Shown here: positions 7,536-15,551 of the stretch, one piece after another
Position numbering within the stretch: the stretch's first letter is position 1
How the letters are laid out: every line of letters begins with the position of its first letter
NCBI GenBank assembly: GCA_934446455.1
Contig: CAKSEE010000002.1
Coordinates: 65,635-129,634, forward strand
Source of the DNA: an uncultured Oscillospiraceae bacterium
GTDB taxonomy: Bacteria; Bacillota; Clostridia; Oscillospirales; Ruminococcaceae
Direction of reading: 5' to 3'
Length of the DNA: 64,000 bases
The notes under the pieces: generated by a model
Told to the model about the DNA's origin: nothing
The model's input: only the letters and a program-made list of their open reading frames with translations
Database searches by the model: none
Position numbers and translations under genes: made by a program

Positions 7536-9262
7536 TAAAGTATCTCGAGCGCCGCTTCGCCCTGAGCGAACAGGGTGCAAAGGACCTTATAAAGGGCGTT
7601 ATCGCGTGCGTTTTGCAGAATATCACGTTCATGCTGCCCGTAACGCTTCTCTATTTCATGATAGGCGACCTTTTGAACGGCGGCATTGCGGGGAGCAGGG
7701 TGTGGTTCTACATAATCGGCACGGCGGTTTGCCTGCTGCTGATATTCTTCGCTACGCATTTCCGGTACAACTCAACGTTCCTTGCAACCTACGTTGAAAC
7801 GGGCGTGCGCAGGATAACCATAGCGGAAAAGCTGCGCAGGATACCGCTTTCGTTCTTCGGCAAGAAGGATCTCGCGGACCTTACAAGCACGATAATGAGC
7901 GACTGCGCGCTGCTTGAAACGGCGTTCTCGCACTTTGTGCCGCCGCTTGCGGGCGCGATAATCTCTACAACGCTCATTTCCGTGAGCCTTTTCGCGTTCA
8001 GCCGGAAAATGGCGCTTGCGGCGCTCTGGGTGCTGCCCGTGGCGTTTGCGATAGTGGGCTCTACCAACAGGGTGCAGCACGCGATGCACAAAAAGTCCAT
8101 GGCGGCGAAAATGGCGTGCGCGGACGGCATACAGGAGTGCCTTGAAACCATGCGCGACCTCAAGGCGAACAACGCCGAGGACGCCTACCTTGACGGGCTT
8201 GAGCGCAAGATACGCGCGGTAGAAAAGCGTTCTGTCATCTCAGAGCTTTCAACGGCGGCGTTTGTAAGCTCGTCGGGCGTTATACTCAAGCTCGGCATTG
8301 CCTCTGTCGCAATAGTGGGCGGCGCGCTGCTCGTTTCGCAGGAAATAGACGTCCTCGCGTTCTTTATGTTCATAATCGTGGCTTCTAGGCTCTACGACCC
8401 GCTTCAGGCGGCGCTCAACAACCTTGCGGCGGTGATATCCACAAAGGCTGCGGTAGACCGCATGAACGAGATACTCGACACGCCCGTGCAGGAGGGCGTG
8501 CAGCAGCTTACAAACAGCGGCTGCGACATAGTGTTCGACCACGTGGGCTTTGCCTATAAAGAGGGCGAGAGTGTGCTGGAGGACGTGTCGTTCACGGCAA
8601 GGCAGGGCGAGGTCACCGCGCTTGTGGGACCCTCGGGCGGCGGCAAGACCACCGTTTCGCGGCTTGCGGCGCGCTTCTGGGACTGCACCGGGGGCAGGAT
8701 AACCGTTGGCGGCATGGACGTTGACGCCACCGACCCAGAGGCGCTGCTGGGGCTGTATTCAATCGTGTTTCAGGACGTAACGCTCTTTAACAACACAATA
8801 ATGGAGAACATTCGCCTTGGCAGAAAGGACGCCACGGACGAGGAGGTGCTCGCGGCGGCGCGGCTCGCAAACTGCGGCGAGTTCGCCGAGAAGCTGCCTA
8901 ACGGATACAACACCGAGATAGGCGAGAACGGCTGCGAGCTTTCCGGCGGCGAGCGCCAGCGCATTTCCATCGCGAGGGCGTTCCTCAAAAACGCGCCCGT
9001 TATCCTCATGGACGAGGCAACGGCGTCCCTTGACGTTGAGAACGAAACGCTCATTCAGACGGCGCTCTCCCGCCTTATAAAGGACAAAACCGTGCTTATA
9101 ATCGCCCACAGAATGCGCACCGTAGCGGGCGCAGACCACGTTGTGGTGCTTGAAAACGGCAGGGCGGCGGAGCAGGGAACTCCCGCGCAGCTGCTTAAGA
9201 ACGGCGGCACATTCGCGAGAATGTGCGCGCTGCAGAACGAAAGCGCCGAGTGGGGTATATAA
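7532..9262 (+). CDS. ABC exporter half-transporter, second subunit
   Basis: A 576-residue partner of the preceding gene, translationally coupled by a 4-bp overlap. It has a membrane domain of six helices, then a nucleotide-binding domain with Walker A GPSGGGKTT, Q-loop VFQDV, signature LSGGERQR, Walker B ILMDEATASLD and switch AHRMRTV. All ATP-site motifs are canonical, while the partner has a non-standard Q-loop and D-loop. That suggests one consensus and one degenerate ATP site in the heterodimer. A strong terminator follows. Confidence 0.93.
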   Translation: MIKYLERRFALSEQGAKDLIKGVIACVLQNITFMLPVTLLYFMIGDLLNGGIAGSRVWFYIIGTAVCLLLIFFATHFRYNSTFLATYVETGVRRITIAEKLRRIPLSFFGKKDLADLTSTIMSDCALLETAFSHFVPPLAGAIISTTLISVSLFAFSRKMALAALWVLPVAFAIVGSTNRVQHAMHKKSMAAKMACADGIQECLETMRDLKANNAEDAYLDGLERKIRAVEKRSVISELSTAAFVSSSGVILKLGIASVAIVGGALLVSQEIDVLAFFMFIIVASRLYDPLQAALNNLAAVISTKAAVDRMNEILDTPVQEGVQQLTNSGCDIVFDHVGFAYKEGESVLEDVSFTARQGEVTALVGPSGGGKTTVSRLAARFWDCTGGRITVGGMDVDATDPEALLGLYSIVFQDVTLFNNTIMENIRLGRKDATDEEVLAAARLANCGEFAEKLPNGYNTEIGENGCELSGGERQRISIARAFLKNAPVILMDEATASLDVENETLIQTALSRLIKDKTVLIIAHRMRTVAGADHVVVLENGRAAEQGTPAQLLKNGGTFARMCALQNESAEWGI

Positions 9263-9279
9263 ACAGGCGCGATACGAAT

Positions 9280-9316
9280 CGCCGCCCGTCTTTCTTCCGA
9301 CGGGCGGCGCTATTTT
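9280..9316 (+). terminator. Terminator of ABC operon
   Basis: CGCCGCCCGTC pairs with GACGGGCGGCG, followed by CTATTTT. Confidence 0.75.
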
Positions 9317-9319
9317 GGC

Positions 9320-9348
9320 TTGACATTCGTGGAGGACAGTATTATAAT
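9320..9348 (+). promoter_or_regulatory. Promoter of phosphatase-kinase operon
   Basis: TTGACA, a 17-base spacer, TATAAT. The leader to the phosphatase ATG is about 120 bases and holds no clear known riboswitch. Confidence 0.85.
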
Positions 9349-9474
9349 ATAACTCAGAACAGCAGGAATCACGCACGGAAAACGCAGATTACGGGAGGCG
9401 CGCCCGCAGCGCTATAATTGAATTGAGCGGCGCGGACCCTGCAAAGCCGCGCTGTAAGGCAAGGAGGCGGCGGA

Positions 9475-10251
9475 ATGCACTACAGGATATCGTATTGCTG
9501 CGTGAGCCATGTCGGCCGTGTGCGCAAAAGGAATCAGGACAACTATATCTGCGACGGCGAGTACATGGAATGCGGCTGCGCGGAAAGCTCGCTGAGCGGA
9601 GCGGCGTTTTCGGACGACGCTCCCGTTTTCGGCGTGTTTGACGGCCTTGGCGGCGAGGAGCACGGCGACGTCGCGGCTTACATCGCGGCAAAGAGCGCCG
9701 CGGCTCTCACAATCGGAAGCGACCCTGCGCAGGACCTTGCGGACTATTGTCAGGGCGTTAATATAAGGATATGCGAATACGCGCGGGAGAACGCCCTGCG
9801 CTCTGCGGGAACCACCGCGGCAATGCTTGCGTTCACGCACGATGGAATAATGCTGTGCAACATAGGCGACAGCAAGGTGTTCCGCCTTGGCGCGAGCGGG
9901 CTGGAGCAGATATCGCAGGATCACCTGTGCGCGGCGGTATACGGCGCAAAACCGCCGCTGCTTCAGAATCTCGGCATTCCCCCCGAGGAAATGCCGATAG
10001 AGCCGTATTTCGCGCGGGGCCGCTACACAAACGGCGACGTTTACCTCATCTGTTCGGACGGGCTTACGGACATGGTGAGCGCGGCGGAAATAGAAAGCGT
10101 GCTGAAATGGCGCGGCGTTGTGCGTGCGGCGGGTAAGCTGCTTGACATGGCGCTTGAACGCGGCGGCACGGATAATGTGTCTATAGTGGTATGCGCGGTT
10201 GAATCGGACTTTTTCATGCGCAGGATAGCCCGAAGCATACCGGGGAGGTGA
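9475..10251 (+). CDS. PP2C-family (PPM) protein phosphatase
   Basis: A 258-residue soluble protein with GGAGG 8-10 bases before the ATG. PPM metal-site motifs are present in order: RNQDN near residue 20, VFDGLGG with the catalytic Asp near 55, ICSDGLTD near 190 and GGTDNVS near 228. It should remove phosphate from Ser/Thr residues using Mn or Mg. It directly precedes a membrane Ser/Thr kinase, the usual pairing of a kinase with its opposing phosphatase. It stops 6 bases before the kinase start, inside the kinase ribosome binding site region. Confidence 0.93.
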   Translation: MHYRISYCCVSHVGRVRKRNQDNYICDGEYMECGCAESSLSGAAFSDDAPVFGVFDGLGGEEHGDVAAYIAAKSAAALTIGSDPAQDLADYCQGVNIRICEYARENALRSAGTTAAMLAFTHDGIMLCNIGDSKVFRLGASGLEQISQDHLCAAVYGAKPPLLQNLGIPPEEMPIEPYFARGRYTNGDVYLICSDGLTDMVSAAEIESVLKWRGVVRAAGKLLDMALERGGTDNVSIVVCAVESDFFMRRIARSIPGR

Positions 10252-10257
10252 TTGGCG

Positions 10258-12555
10258 GTGCACGAGCTGACGGACGACGAGGTTGTAAGGAAGGTATGGC
10301 CCGACTGGGAGCTTACCGAGAGAATAGGCGGCGGTGCAAACGGCGTTGTATACAAGGCTGTGCGCAGGGAATACGGCGTCGAGGTGTACTCTGCGATAAA
10401 GATAATCACGATACCCGTGAACGCCTCGGAGGCGGACTCCGTCCGTTCGAGCGGCATGAGCATGGACGCCGCGCGGACATACTTCCGCGGCACGGTGAGC
10501 CGCTGCATAGGCGAGATAAAGATAATGGAGTCGCTCAAGGGCGCGCCCAACATCGTAAGCATAGAGGACTTCAAGGCGATAGAGGACCCCGACGTGCTGC
10601 GCTGGTACATACTTATCCGCATGGAGCTGCTGACTCCCATGCACGTTTACACCTGCGACAGGAAGCTCTCCGAAAAAGACGTGCTGCGGCTTGGCATTGA
10701 GATGTGCACAGCGCTCGAGGCGTGCATGAAAAAGGATACGATACACCGCGACGTCAAGCCCGAGAACATTCTTGTAAGCGATTACGGCAACTTCAAGCTC
10801 GGGGATTTCGGCATTGCGCGGGAAATAGACGGGCTTGCCGTTACGCTTTCGCTGAGAAGCGGCACGCCGCTGTTCATGGCGCCCGAGGTGTTTGCTTACA
10901 GCTATTACGACCAGCGTGCGGATATATACTCGCTGGGACTTGTGCTGTATTATTACATGAACAGGTACAAGGCGCCCTTTATCAGCATTGACAAGCAGAT
11001 AGTGACTCCGCGCGACCGCGACGAGGCTGTAAAGCGCAGAAACGCGCGCGAACCTGTTCCCGCGCCCATTGACGCTTCGCCCGCTTTTGCGGAGGTTATT
11101 CTTCGGGCGTGCGAGTACGACCCCGACAGGCGCTTCCGGAATGCCGTTGAGATGAAGCGCGCTCTCATGCGGGTGCGCGACGAGGGCGCAGAGTGGGAGG
11201 AGTATGACGAACCTCTCCGTTCAGCGGTGCAGCCGCCCCCCGCGACTCAGCCGCCCGCGCCGATACGGGTGTCCCTTAAGAAGCCCGATGATTCGGGCGC
11301 GGCGCAAAAGCCAACGTCTGTATTTACGGAACAGCCCACAGCGCAGCCCGCGGTCAGACCCGCTGCGGCAAGAACTGCTCACGCGCAGAACGCAGCGGCT
11401 TCCACGGTAAACACAAAGACAGGACAGGCGGTAAACACCTTTGGCGATGATAAGTCGTACAAAAGGGCAAGGCGGACGCTCGGGATATTCATTGCGATAG
11501 TGCTGCTGTGCGCGGCGGCTATCGTTGTATACACCATTATCAGCGTAAACGGCAGGAATGATTCCGCAACGAGCAGCAGCCCGGATACGGCGGCTGCCTC
11601 GGTTTCGGACGGGGTTCCTGCGGACGGCTCCCCCGAAACCGACGCGGCTGCGGACGATTCGGACGGGGAAACTGCAAAGGAGCAGGTGCTCCGCAGGGCG
11701 GAGGCGCTTGCGGATAAGGGCGAGTACGCCGTTGCAAAGGCGCTTATCGAGGACGCGCAGCGGGAGGCGCCCGACGACCCCGACTACGCCGAGGCATGGG
11801 TGCGGTATTCCGCGCTTGTCGGAGCTGAGAGCGTTCCCGGGCAGACTGCGCCGGTCACACAGACAACCGAGCCGACCGCTCAGACCGGCACGACTGTCCG
11901 TACAACGGCAGCCACGCCGGGGACGACCGCGCCCGTGCCTGCCGTGCTGCGCAGCATAAGCGTGCGCACGCCTCCCGACAAGACCGAGTATTACGCGGGC
12001 GAAACGCTCGACACGGACGGGCTTACGCTTACCGCGCAATACAGCGACGGAACGCAGAAAACGATAAGCAGCGGCTACAGCTGCGAAGAAATCCGGAATA
12101 CGCAGGGCGCGCAGACGCTGCGGGTGGAATACGGCGGGCAGACGGCGTACTTTGTCGTTTATATCACGCCCGTTGAGCCAAGGGAGATTGAATGGTACGG
12201 CGTGAGCGCAGACTCTACCTACGACAGCGCGGGGGAGCTTACGGGCTTTCTGCTTCAGTGTATGTTCAGGTGTGATTCCCACTCCGAAAGCGGGTACAGC
12301 GCCTACGACAGCATAGGGCTTGAAAAGGGGCATTCCGTTTTCTATGTGGACGCCTTCGACTATATGTATTTCTCCTTTTGGCTGCCGGACGACCCGTCGC
12401 TTGAGGGCTGGCACACAGTAACGCTCTGTCACGACGGCGTTGAGGATTCGGTAGACTATTATCTTGAATACACGGGCGATTATTCCGATATTATCGGCAC
12501 GTCTCAGTCATGCGCAGGGCTTGGGTGGGAAGTTACCGAATGGTATGCGGCTTAA
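10258..12555 (+). CDS. Membrane Ser/Thr protein kinase with extracellular Ig-like region
   Basis: GTG at 10258 is preferred over TTG at 10252 because GGGGAGG ends 9 bases before it. The product is 765 residues. The kinase domain (about 15-290) has glycine loop IGGGANGVVYK, catalytic lysine in AIKII, HRDVKPEN, DFG and GTPLFMAPE. A Pro/Ala-rich linker leads to one membrane helix at about 407-428. Outside the cell there is a Ser/Asp-rich stretch, a helical TPR-like segment (AEALADKGEYAVAKALIEDA), a Thr/Pro-rich linker, and an Ig-like Big_3-type domain (YYAGETLDTDGLTLTAQYSDG). There are no PASTA repeats, so it is not a standard PrkC. It is expected to link an outside signal to cytoplasmic phosphorylation. 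Confidence 0.92.
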   Translation: MHELTDDEVVRKVWPDWELTERIGGGANGVVYKAVRREYGVEVYSAIKIITIPVNASEADSVRSSGMSMDAARTYFRGTVSRCIGEIKIMESLKGAPNIVSIEDFKAIEDPDVLRWYILIRMELLTPMHVYTCDRKLSEKDVLRLGIEMCTALEACMKKDTIHRDVKPENILVSDYGNFKLGDFGIAREIDGLAVTLSLRSGTPLFMAPEVFAYSYYDQRADIYSLGLVLYYYMNRYKAPFISIDKQIVTPRDRDEAVKRRNAREPVPAPIDASPAFAEVILRACEYDPDRRFRNAVEMKRALMRVRDEGAEWEEYDEPLRSAVQPPPATQPPAPIRVSLKKPDDSGAAQKPTSVFTEQPTAQPAVRPAAARTAHAQNAAASTVNTKTGQAVNTFGDDKSYKRARRTLGIFIAIVLLCAAAIVVYTIISVNGRNDSATSSSPDTAAASVSDGVPADGSPETDAAADDSDGETAKEQVLRRAEALADKGEYAVAKALIEDAQREAPDDPDYAEAWVRYSALVGAESVPGQTAPVTQTTEPTAQTGTTVRTTAATPGTTAPVPAVLRSISVRTPPDKTEYYAGETLDTDGLTLTAQYSDGTQKTISSGYSCEEIRNTQGAQTLRVEYGGQTAYFVVYITPVEPREIEWYGVSADSTYDSAGELTGFLLQCMFRCDSHSESGYSAYDSIGLEKGHSVFYVDAFDYMYFSFWLPDDPSLEGWHTVTLCHDGVEDSVDYYLEYTGDYSDIIGTSQSCAGLGWEVTEWYAA

Positions 12556-12574
12556 TGCGGAAAGGAGCGCCGCT

Positions 12575-13870
12575 ATGGACGAAAATGAAATGCAGGATAT
12601 GAACTACACCGCAGCCGCGTGGGATAATCTCTACGATGTGGTGGACAGCGAGCAGTTTCCCGACGATGAGGAGAAGATGATTTACGACTCGCTGCGGAAT
12701 AAGATGAAGCTGCGTTCCTTCGGCGACTACCTCAGGCGCTACATTTACTGCAAGGCGGAGCTTACCGAGCCTTTTTCCATGGTGAGCACGGACGAGTATC
12801 TCAGCATAATCTGCGGCTCGTTCGACGAGAGCAAAACGCCGCAGTCGTTCGGGCCGACCACCGCAAAGCTGCGCGCGCTCGCGAAAAACTGGCTCTCGCA
12901 GCAGACGGTAAAGCGCAGGGTGGTGTTTCTGCTGGGCTTCGGGCTGAGAATGAGCGCGGCGGACGTGAATATGTTCCTCACAAAGGCGCTGCTGGAGCAT
13001 GAGATAAACCCCAAGGACCCGTTCGAGGCGGTGTGCTGGTACTGCTATAAGAATCAGTATACCTACCCGAAATTCCGCGCCCTCTGGAGCGCTTACAAGG
13101 ACTCCCCCGCAGACGCCCATGAGTCTTACGGCATTTACGGCGAGCAGACCATGAATGTGCGCAGCACCATGTTCGGCATAAGCGACGACGCTTCGCTGCT
13201 GGCGTACCTTGCACGGCTTAAGGGGAGCGACGGCGCCTCGCGCATAAGCGTTACGGCAAGGGCGTGCTTCATGGAGCTATACAACAGAACGCGCGACATC
13301 GTCGCGGGCTTCCGGAACGCCGCTGCGGAGGAGGAGAACGCCGAGGCGCTTGAGGAGTACAGGTTCAGGCTGAGCCGAAACCCGCGCATTTCCGACGCAA
13401 ACAAGCAGGCGCTCATCGAGCGCTTCAAAAGCAGAAAAAGGACATGGACGCGCGATGATATCACCGAAGGCGACATTGAGCAGGTGATATGCGCGGCTAT
13501 CCCCAAGGATGTGAACGGCAACCTCACCCCCGCAAAGGCTTCGCAGCTCAACGCGCAGTTTGCGGGAAAGCGCTTCAGCCGCCAGCGAATGAACGAAATA
13601 CTCACGGGCGGCGCGGAGGTCAGCAGGTTCGACCTTATCACGCTCAACTTCTTCGTGTTCTCGCAGGAGCTTGACGCATATCCGCAGGCTGTTACGAGAT
13701 ACAGCGCCTTCTGCGATTCCACAAACGGGATACTCAACAGGTGTTCCATGGGCGAGCTGTACGTCCAGAACCCCTACGAGTGCTTCGTGCTGATGTGCAT
13801 ACTTTCAAACGACCCGCTCGGCGTTTATGCGGACGTGTGGGAGCGCTCCTACAGCGCTCACGCAGAATAA
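12575..13870 (+). CDS. Unknown protein of the kinase-phosphatase operon
   Basis: The ATG at 12575 has AAAGGAG about 9 bases upstream and lies 19 bp after the kinase stop. An upstream in-frame ATG at 12464 would overlap the kinase and is rejected. The product is about 431 residues, without signal peptide or membrane helix. It is mostly alpha-helical, acidic at the N-terminus (MDENEMQDMNYTAAAWDNLY) and rich in Arg, Asp and aromatic residues further on. A basic centre reads IERFKSRKRTWTRDD. No family was recognised. Its place as the last gene of a PP2C/kinase operon suggests a substrate, adaptor or regulator of that kinase. That role is inference. Confidence 0.75.
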   Translation: MDENEMQDMNYTAAAWDNLYDVVDSEQFPDDEEKMIYDSLRNKMKLRSFGDYLRRYIYCKAELTEPFSMVSTDEYLSIICGSFDESKTPQSFGPTTAKLRALAKNWLSQQTVKRRVVFLLGFGLRMSAADVNMFLTKALLEHEINPKDPFEAVCWYCYKNQYTYPKFRALWSAYKDSPADAHESYGIYGEQTMNVRSTMFGISDDASLLAYLARLKGSDGASRISVTARACFMELYNRTRDIVAGFRNAAAEEENAEALEEYRFRLSRNPRISDANKQALIERFKSRKRTWTRDDITEGDIEQVICAAIPKDVNGNLTPAKASQLNAQFAGKRFSRQRMNEILTGGAEVSRFDLITLNFFVFSQELDAYPQAVTRYSAFCDSTNGILNRCSMGELYVQNPYECFVLMCILSNDPLGVYADVWERSYSAHAE

Positions 13871-13878
13871 GGGAACAG

Positions 13879-13913
13879 GGACCGCCGTTATGCGAAAACG
13901 GCGGTCCTTTTTT
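13879..13913 (+). terminator. Terminator of phosphatase-kinase operon
   Basis: GGACCGCCGTT pairs with AACGGCGGTCC across a 7-base loop, followed by six T. Confidence 0.92.
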
Positions 13914-13927
13914 GCTGCGGCGCAGGC

Positions 13928-14058
13928 GGGAAAAGCGGGATTACGGAACGGCACACCCCATGCGGTATAATAAAACTGCAAAGGGAAACCCGAACGCTTC
14001 CGCCCGAAAGGGAAGGGAAAAGCGGGATTACGGAACGGTTCGGGCTTTGCGGTAAAAT
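13928..14058 (+). repeat. Duplicated promoter-like unit upstream of CHAP hydrolase
   Basis: A 24-bp sequence (beginning GGGAAAAGCGGG, ending ACGGAACGG) is present at 13928-13951 and again, unchanged, at 14015-14038. Each copy is followed by ten unrelated bases and then GCGGTATAAT (13962-13971) or GCGGTAAAAT (14049-14058). The fixed spacing suggests two tandem promoters or a regulator site with promoter. The sequence upstream of the -10 is unlike TTGACA. Confidence 0.65.
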
Positions 14059-14122
14059 GAACTCAGAGGGAGCCAATCCCCGAAAAAGCCGAAAGGCAGC
14101 TACACTAAAGGAGGATATCACC

Positions 14123-15064
14123 ATGACAAGAATCGTAAGAAAACTTGCAGCCCTGGCAGCCGTTCTGACCATAGCGGCAGCGTCAGTCCCCGCGGCGGAG
14201 TATATGCCCGTAACGCTCAGCGTGAGCGCAAGCGCGGCAGGCGCGGAGCTCACCGCAGACGATGTTTCGCAGTTTAAGCGCGACTGGAGAAACCACGATT
14301 ACGTGCTGAAGAAAGGTCTGTGGGCAAACAATATGCAGAGCGGCATCAACTGCATAAAGGACGCACAGCGTATGCTGAACTATATCCTCGGGGACTCGCT
14401 CGACGTTGATGGAGGATTTGGCAGTGCAACTAAAGCAAGTACCATTAAATTCCAGAGAAGGTATACCCTTGATGACGACGGGATAATTGGCACCGGCACA
14501 TGGAATCGCATGATAGAGGTCGTTGAGGGCAAAATAAGCAGTTCGGGCGGTTCGCAGCAGACGTCAAACGGCGTAACCTACGACTATGAAACGCTTATCG
14601 CCAACATGACCGCCGACCTCGGCAAGGACCGCTACGACCTTGGCTACTACGACGAATACTGTGCGTACTACGTATCCGACCAGCTGCGCAGAGTAGGTAT
14701 AGACATCGGATTCCAGCCCACGCCGTGCGACGTCGTGCTCGGGGCGCTCAACAGAGGCTACGGCACATACTACAGCTTCCGCGAGAAGAACTATGATTCC
14801 CTTTGCAAATGGGGGCTCAGCTCAAGCGGCAGGCAGCGCGTGGTACATACCGACCGCGGCAGCGTAACGCCGCAGAGGGGCGATATCGTGATATTCCGCT
14901 TCAGCTGGGAGTCCTCAAGGTATCAGTGGAGCCACTGCGGCGTTGTCACGGGCTTCGACGGCTCGACGGTGTACTCGATAGACGGCAACACGGGCAGCAG
15001 CCTCACCGTAATGAACCGCGCAAGGGATTACAACTACGAGGTAGTTGGCCTGCTGAGAATCTGA
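14123..15064 (+). CDS. Secreted peptidoglycan-binding CHAP amidase/endopeptidase
   Basis: The ATG at 14123 follows AAAGGAGG. In-frame 14057 lacks a site. The product is 313 residues. The N-terminus is a signal peptide (MTRIVRKLAALAAVLTIAAA) with likely cleavage in the following Ala-rich stretch. A PG_binding_1 domain follows at about 65-135 (INCIKDAQRMLNYIL...VDGGFGSATKASTIKFQ...GIIGTGTWNRM), then a CHAP domain with Cys in EYCAYYV, His in WSHCGVV and an acidic or Asn residue in DGNTG. The domain cuts peptidoglycan cross-links or stems during wall remodelling. The duplicated promoter-like unit upstream suggests specific control. Confidence 0.9.
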   Translation: MTRIVRKLAALAAVLTIAAASVPAAEYMPVTLSVSASAAGAELTADDVSQFKRDWRNHDYVLKKGLWANNMQSGINCIKDAQRMLNYILGDSLDVDGGFGSATKASTIKFQRRYTLDDDGIIGTGTWNRMIEVVEGKISSSGGSQQTSNGVTYDYETLIANMTADLGKDRYDLGYYDEYCAYYVSDQLRRVGIDIGFQPTPCDVVLGALNRGYGTYYSFREKNYDSLCKWGLSSSGRQRVVHTDRGSVTPQRGDIVIFRFSWESSRYQWSHCGVVTGFDGSTVYSIDGNTGSSLTVMNRARDYNYEVVGLLRI

Positions 15065-15109
15065 GCGGGAACGGCTTCCCGAAAAATACGGCATAGGTTA
15101 TAACGCTAC

Positions 15110-15133
15110 GGCGCCGCTGGCAACAGCGGCGCC
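15110..15133 (+). repeat. Strong hairpin after CHAP gene
   Basis: GGCGCCGCTG (15110-15119) pairs with CAGCGGCGCC (15124-15133) across a GCAA loop. No T run follows. Confidence 0.6.
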
Positions 15134-15140
15134 GAGAGTC

Positions 15141-15365
15141 TGTCGAAAAAGTCTTGCGACTTTTCCGACAGGAACATCCGCACTGCGCGCACGAATTGGC
15201 GGCTCGCCGCGTTGCGTAAGGCGAAGCCGTCGCGTTGCGTAAGCCGAGCGCAGCGAGGTGTCGCTTGCACACTTGTGCGGATAGAAGTGTTTTTTGCCCC
15301 GGCGGAGCCGTGACAAAAAACGGATTTCAAAGCCCGCTTCGCGGGCATAACATACTTTTTCGACA
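15141..15365. repeat. Non-coding 225-bp element with 12-bp inverted ends
   Basis: TGTCGAAAAAGT at 15141-15152 is the exact reverse complement of ACTTTTTCGACA at 15354-15365. Inside are a left-end hairpin (GTCGAAAAAGTC with GACTTTTCCGAC), two direct copies of CGCGTTGCGTAAG, and hairpin CCCGCTTCGCGGG. There is no plausible gene. It sits between the CHAP gene and what looks like that gene's terminator, as if inserted. Confidence 0.6.
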
Positions 15366-15370
15366 AGCTG

Positions 15371-15399
15371 CGGCAGGCGCTTAACGCGCCTGCCGTTTT
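15371..15399 (+). terminator. Terminator, probably of CHAP gene
   Basis: CGGCAGGCGC pairs with GCGCCTGCCG across a 5-base loop, followed by TTTT. Confidence 0.75.
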
Positions 15400-15478
15400 G
15401 GCTTCCGGTAAGATTATTCCATGCGCTTAAATCTTATAATTATTCATGCCTTATCTGTAGACGTTACAAATGAATATA

Positions 15479-15507
15479 TTGACATTTCCTAAAAAAACTG
15501 CTATAAT
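15479..15507 (+). promoter_or_regulatory. Promoter of dockerin protein gene
   Basis: TTGACA, a 17-base spacer, TATAAT, with AAGGAGGT later in the leader just before the ATG at 15552. Confidence 0.85.
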
Positions 15508-15551
15508 ATCTGGTAATCACACGGTTTTTCTTTTGGTTTAAGGAGGTAATA

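Noticed and set aside
14057..14122. Longer N-terminus for the CHAP hydrolase
   Set aside because: It would place 22 charged residues before the signal peptide, and only the ATG at 14123 has AAAGGAGG.
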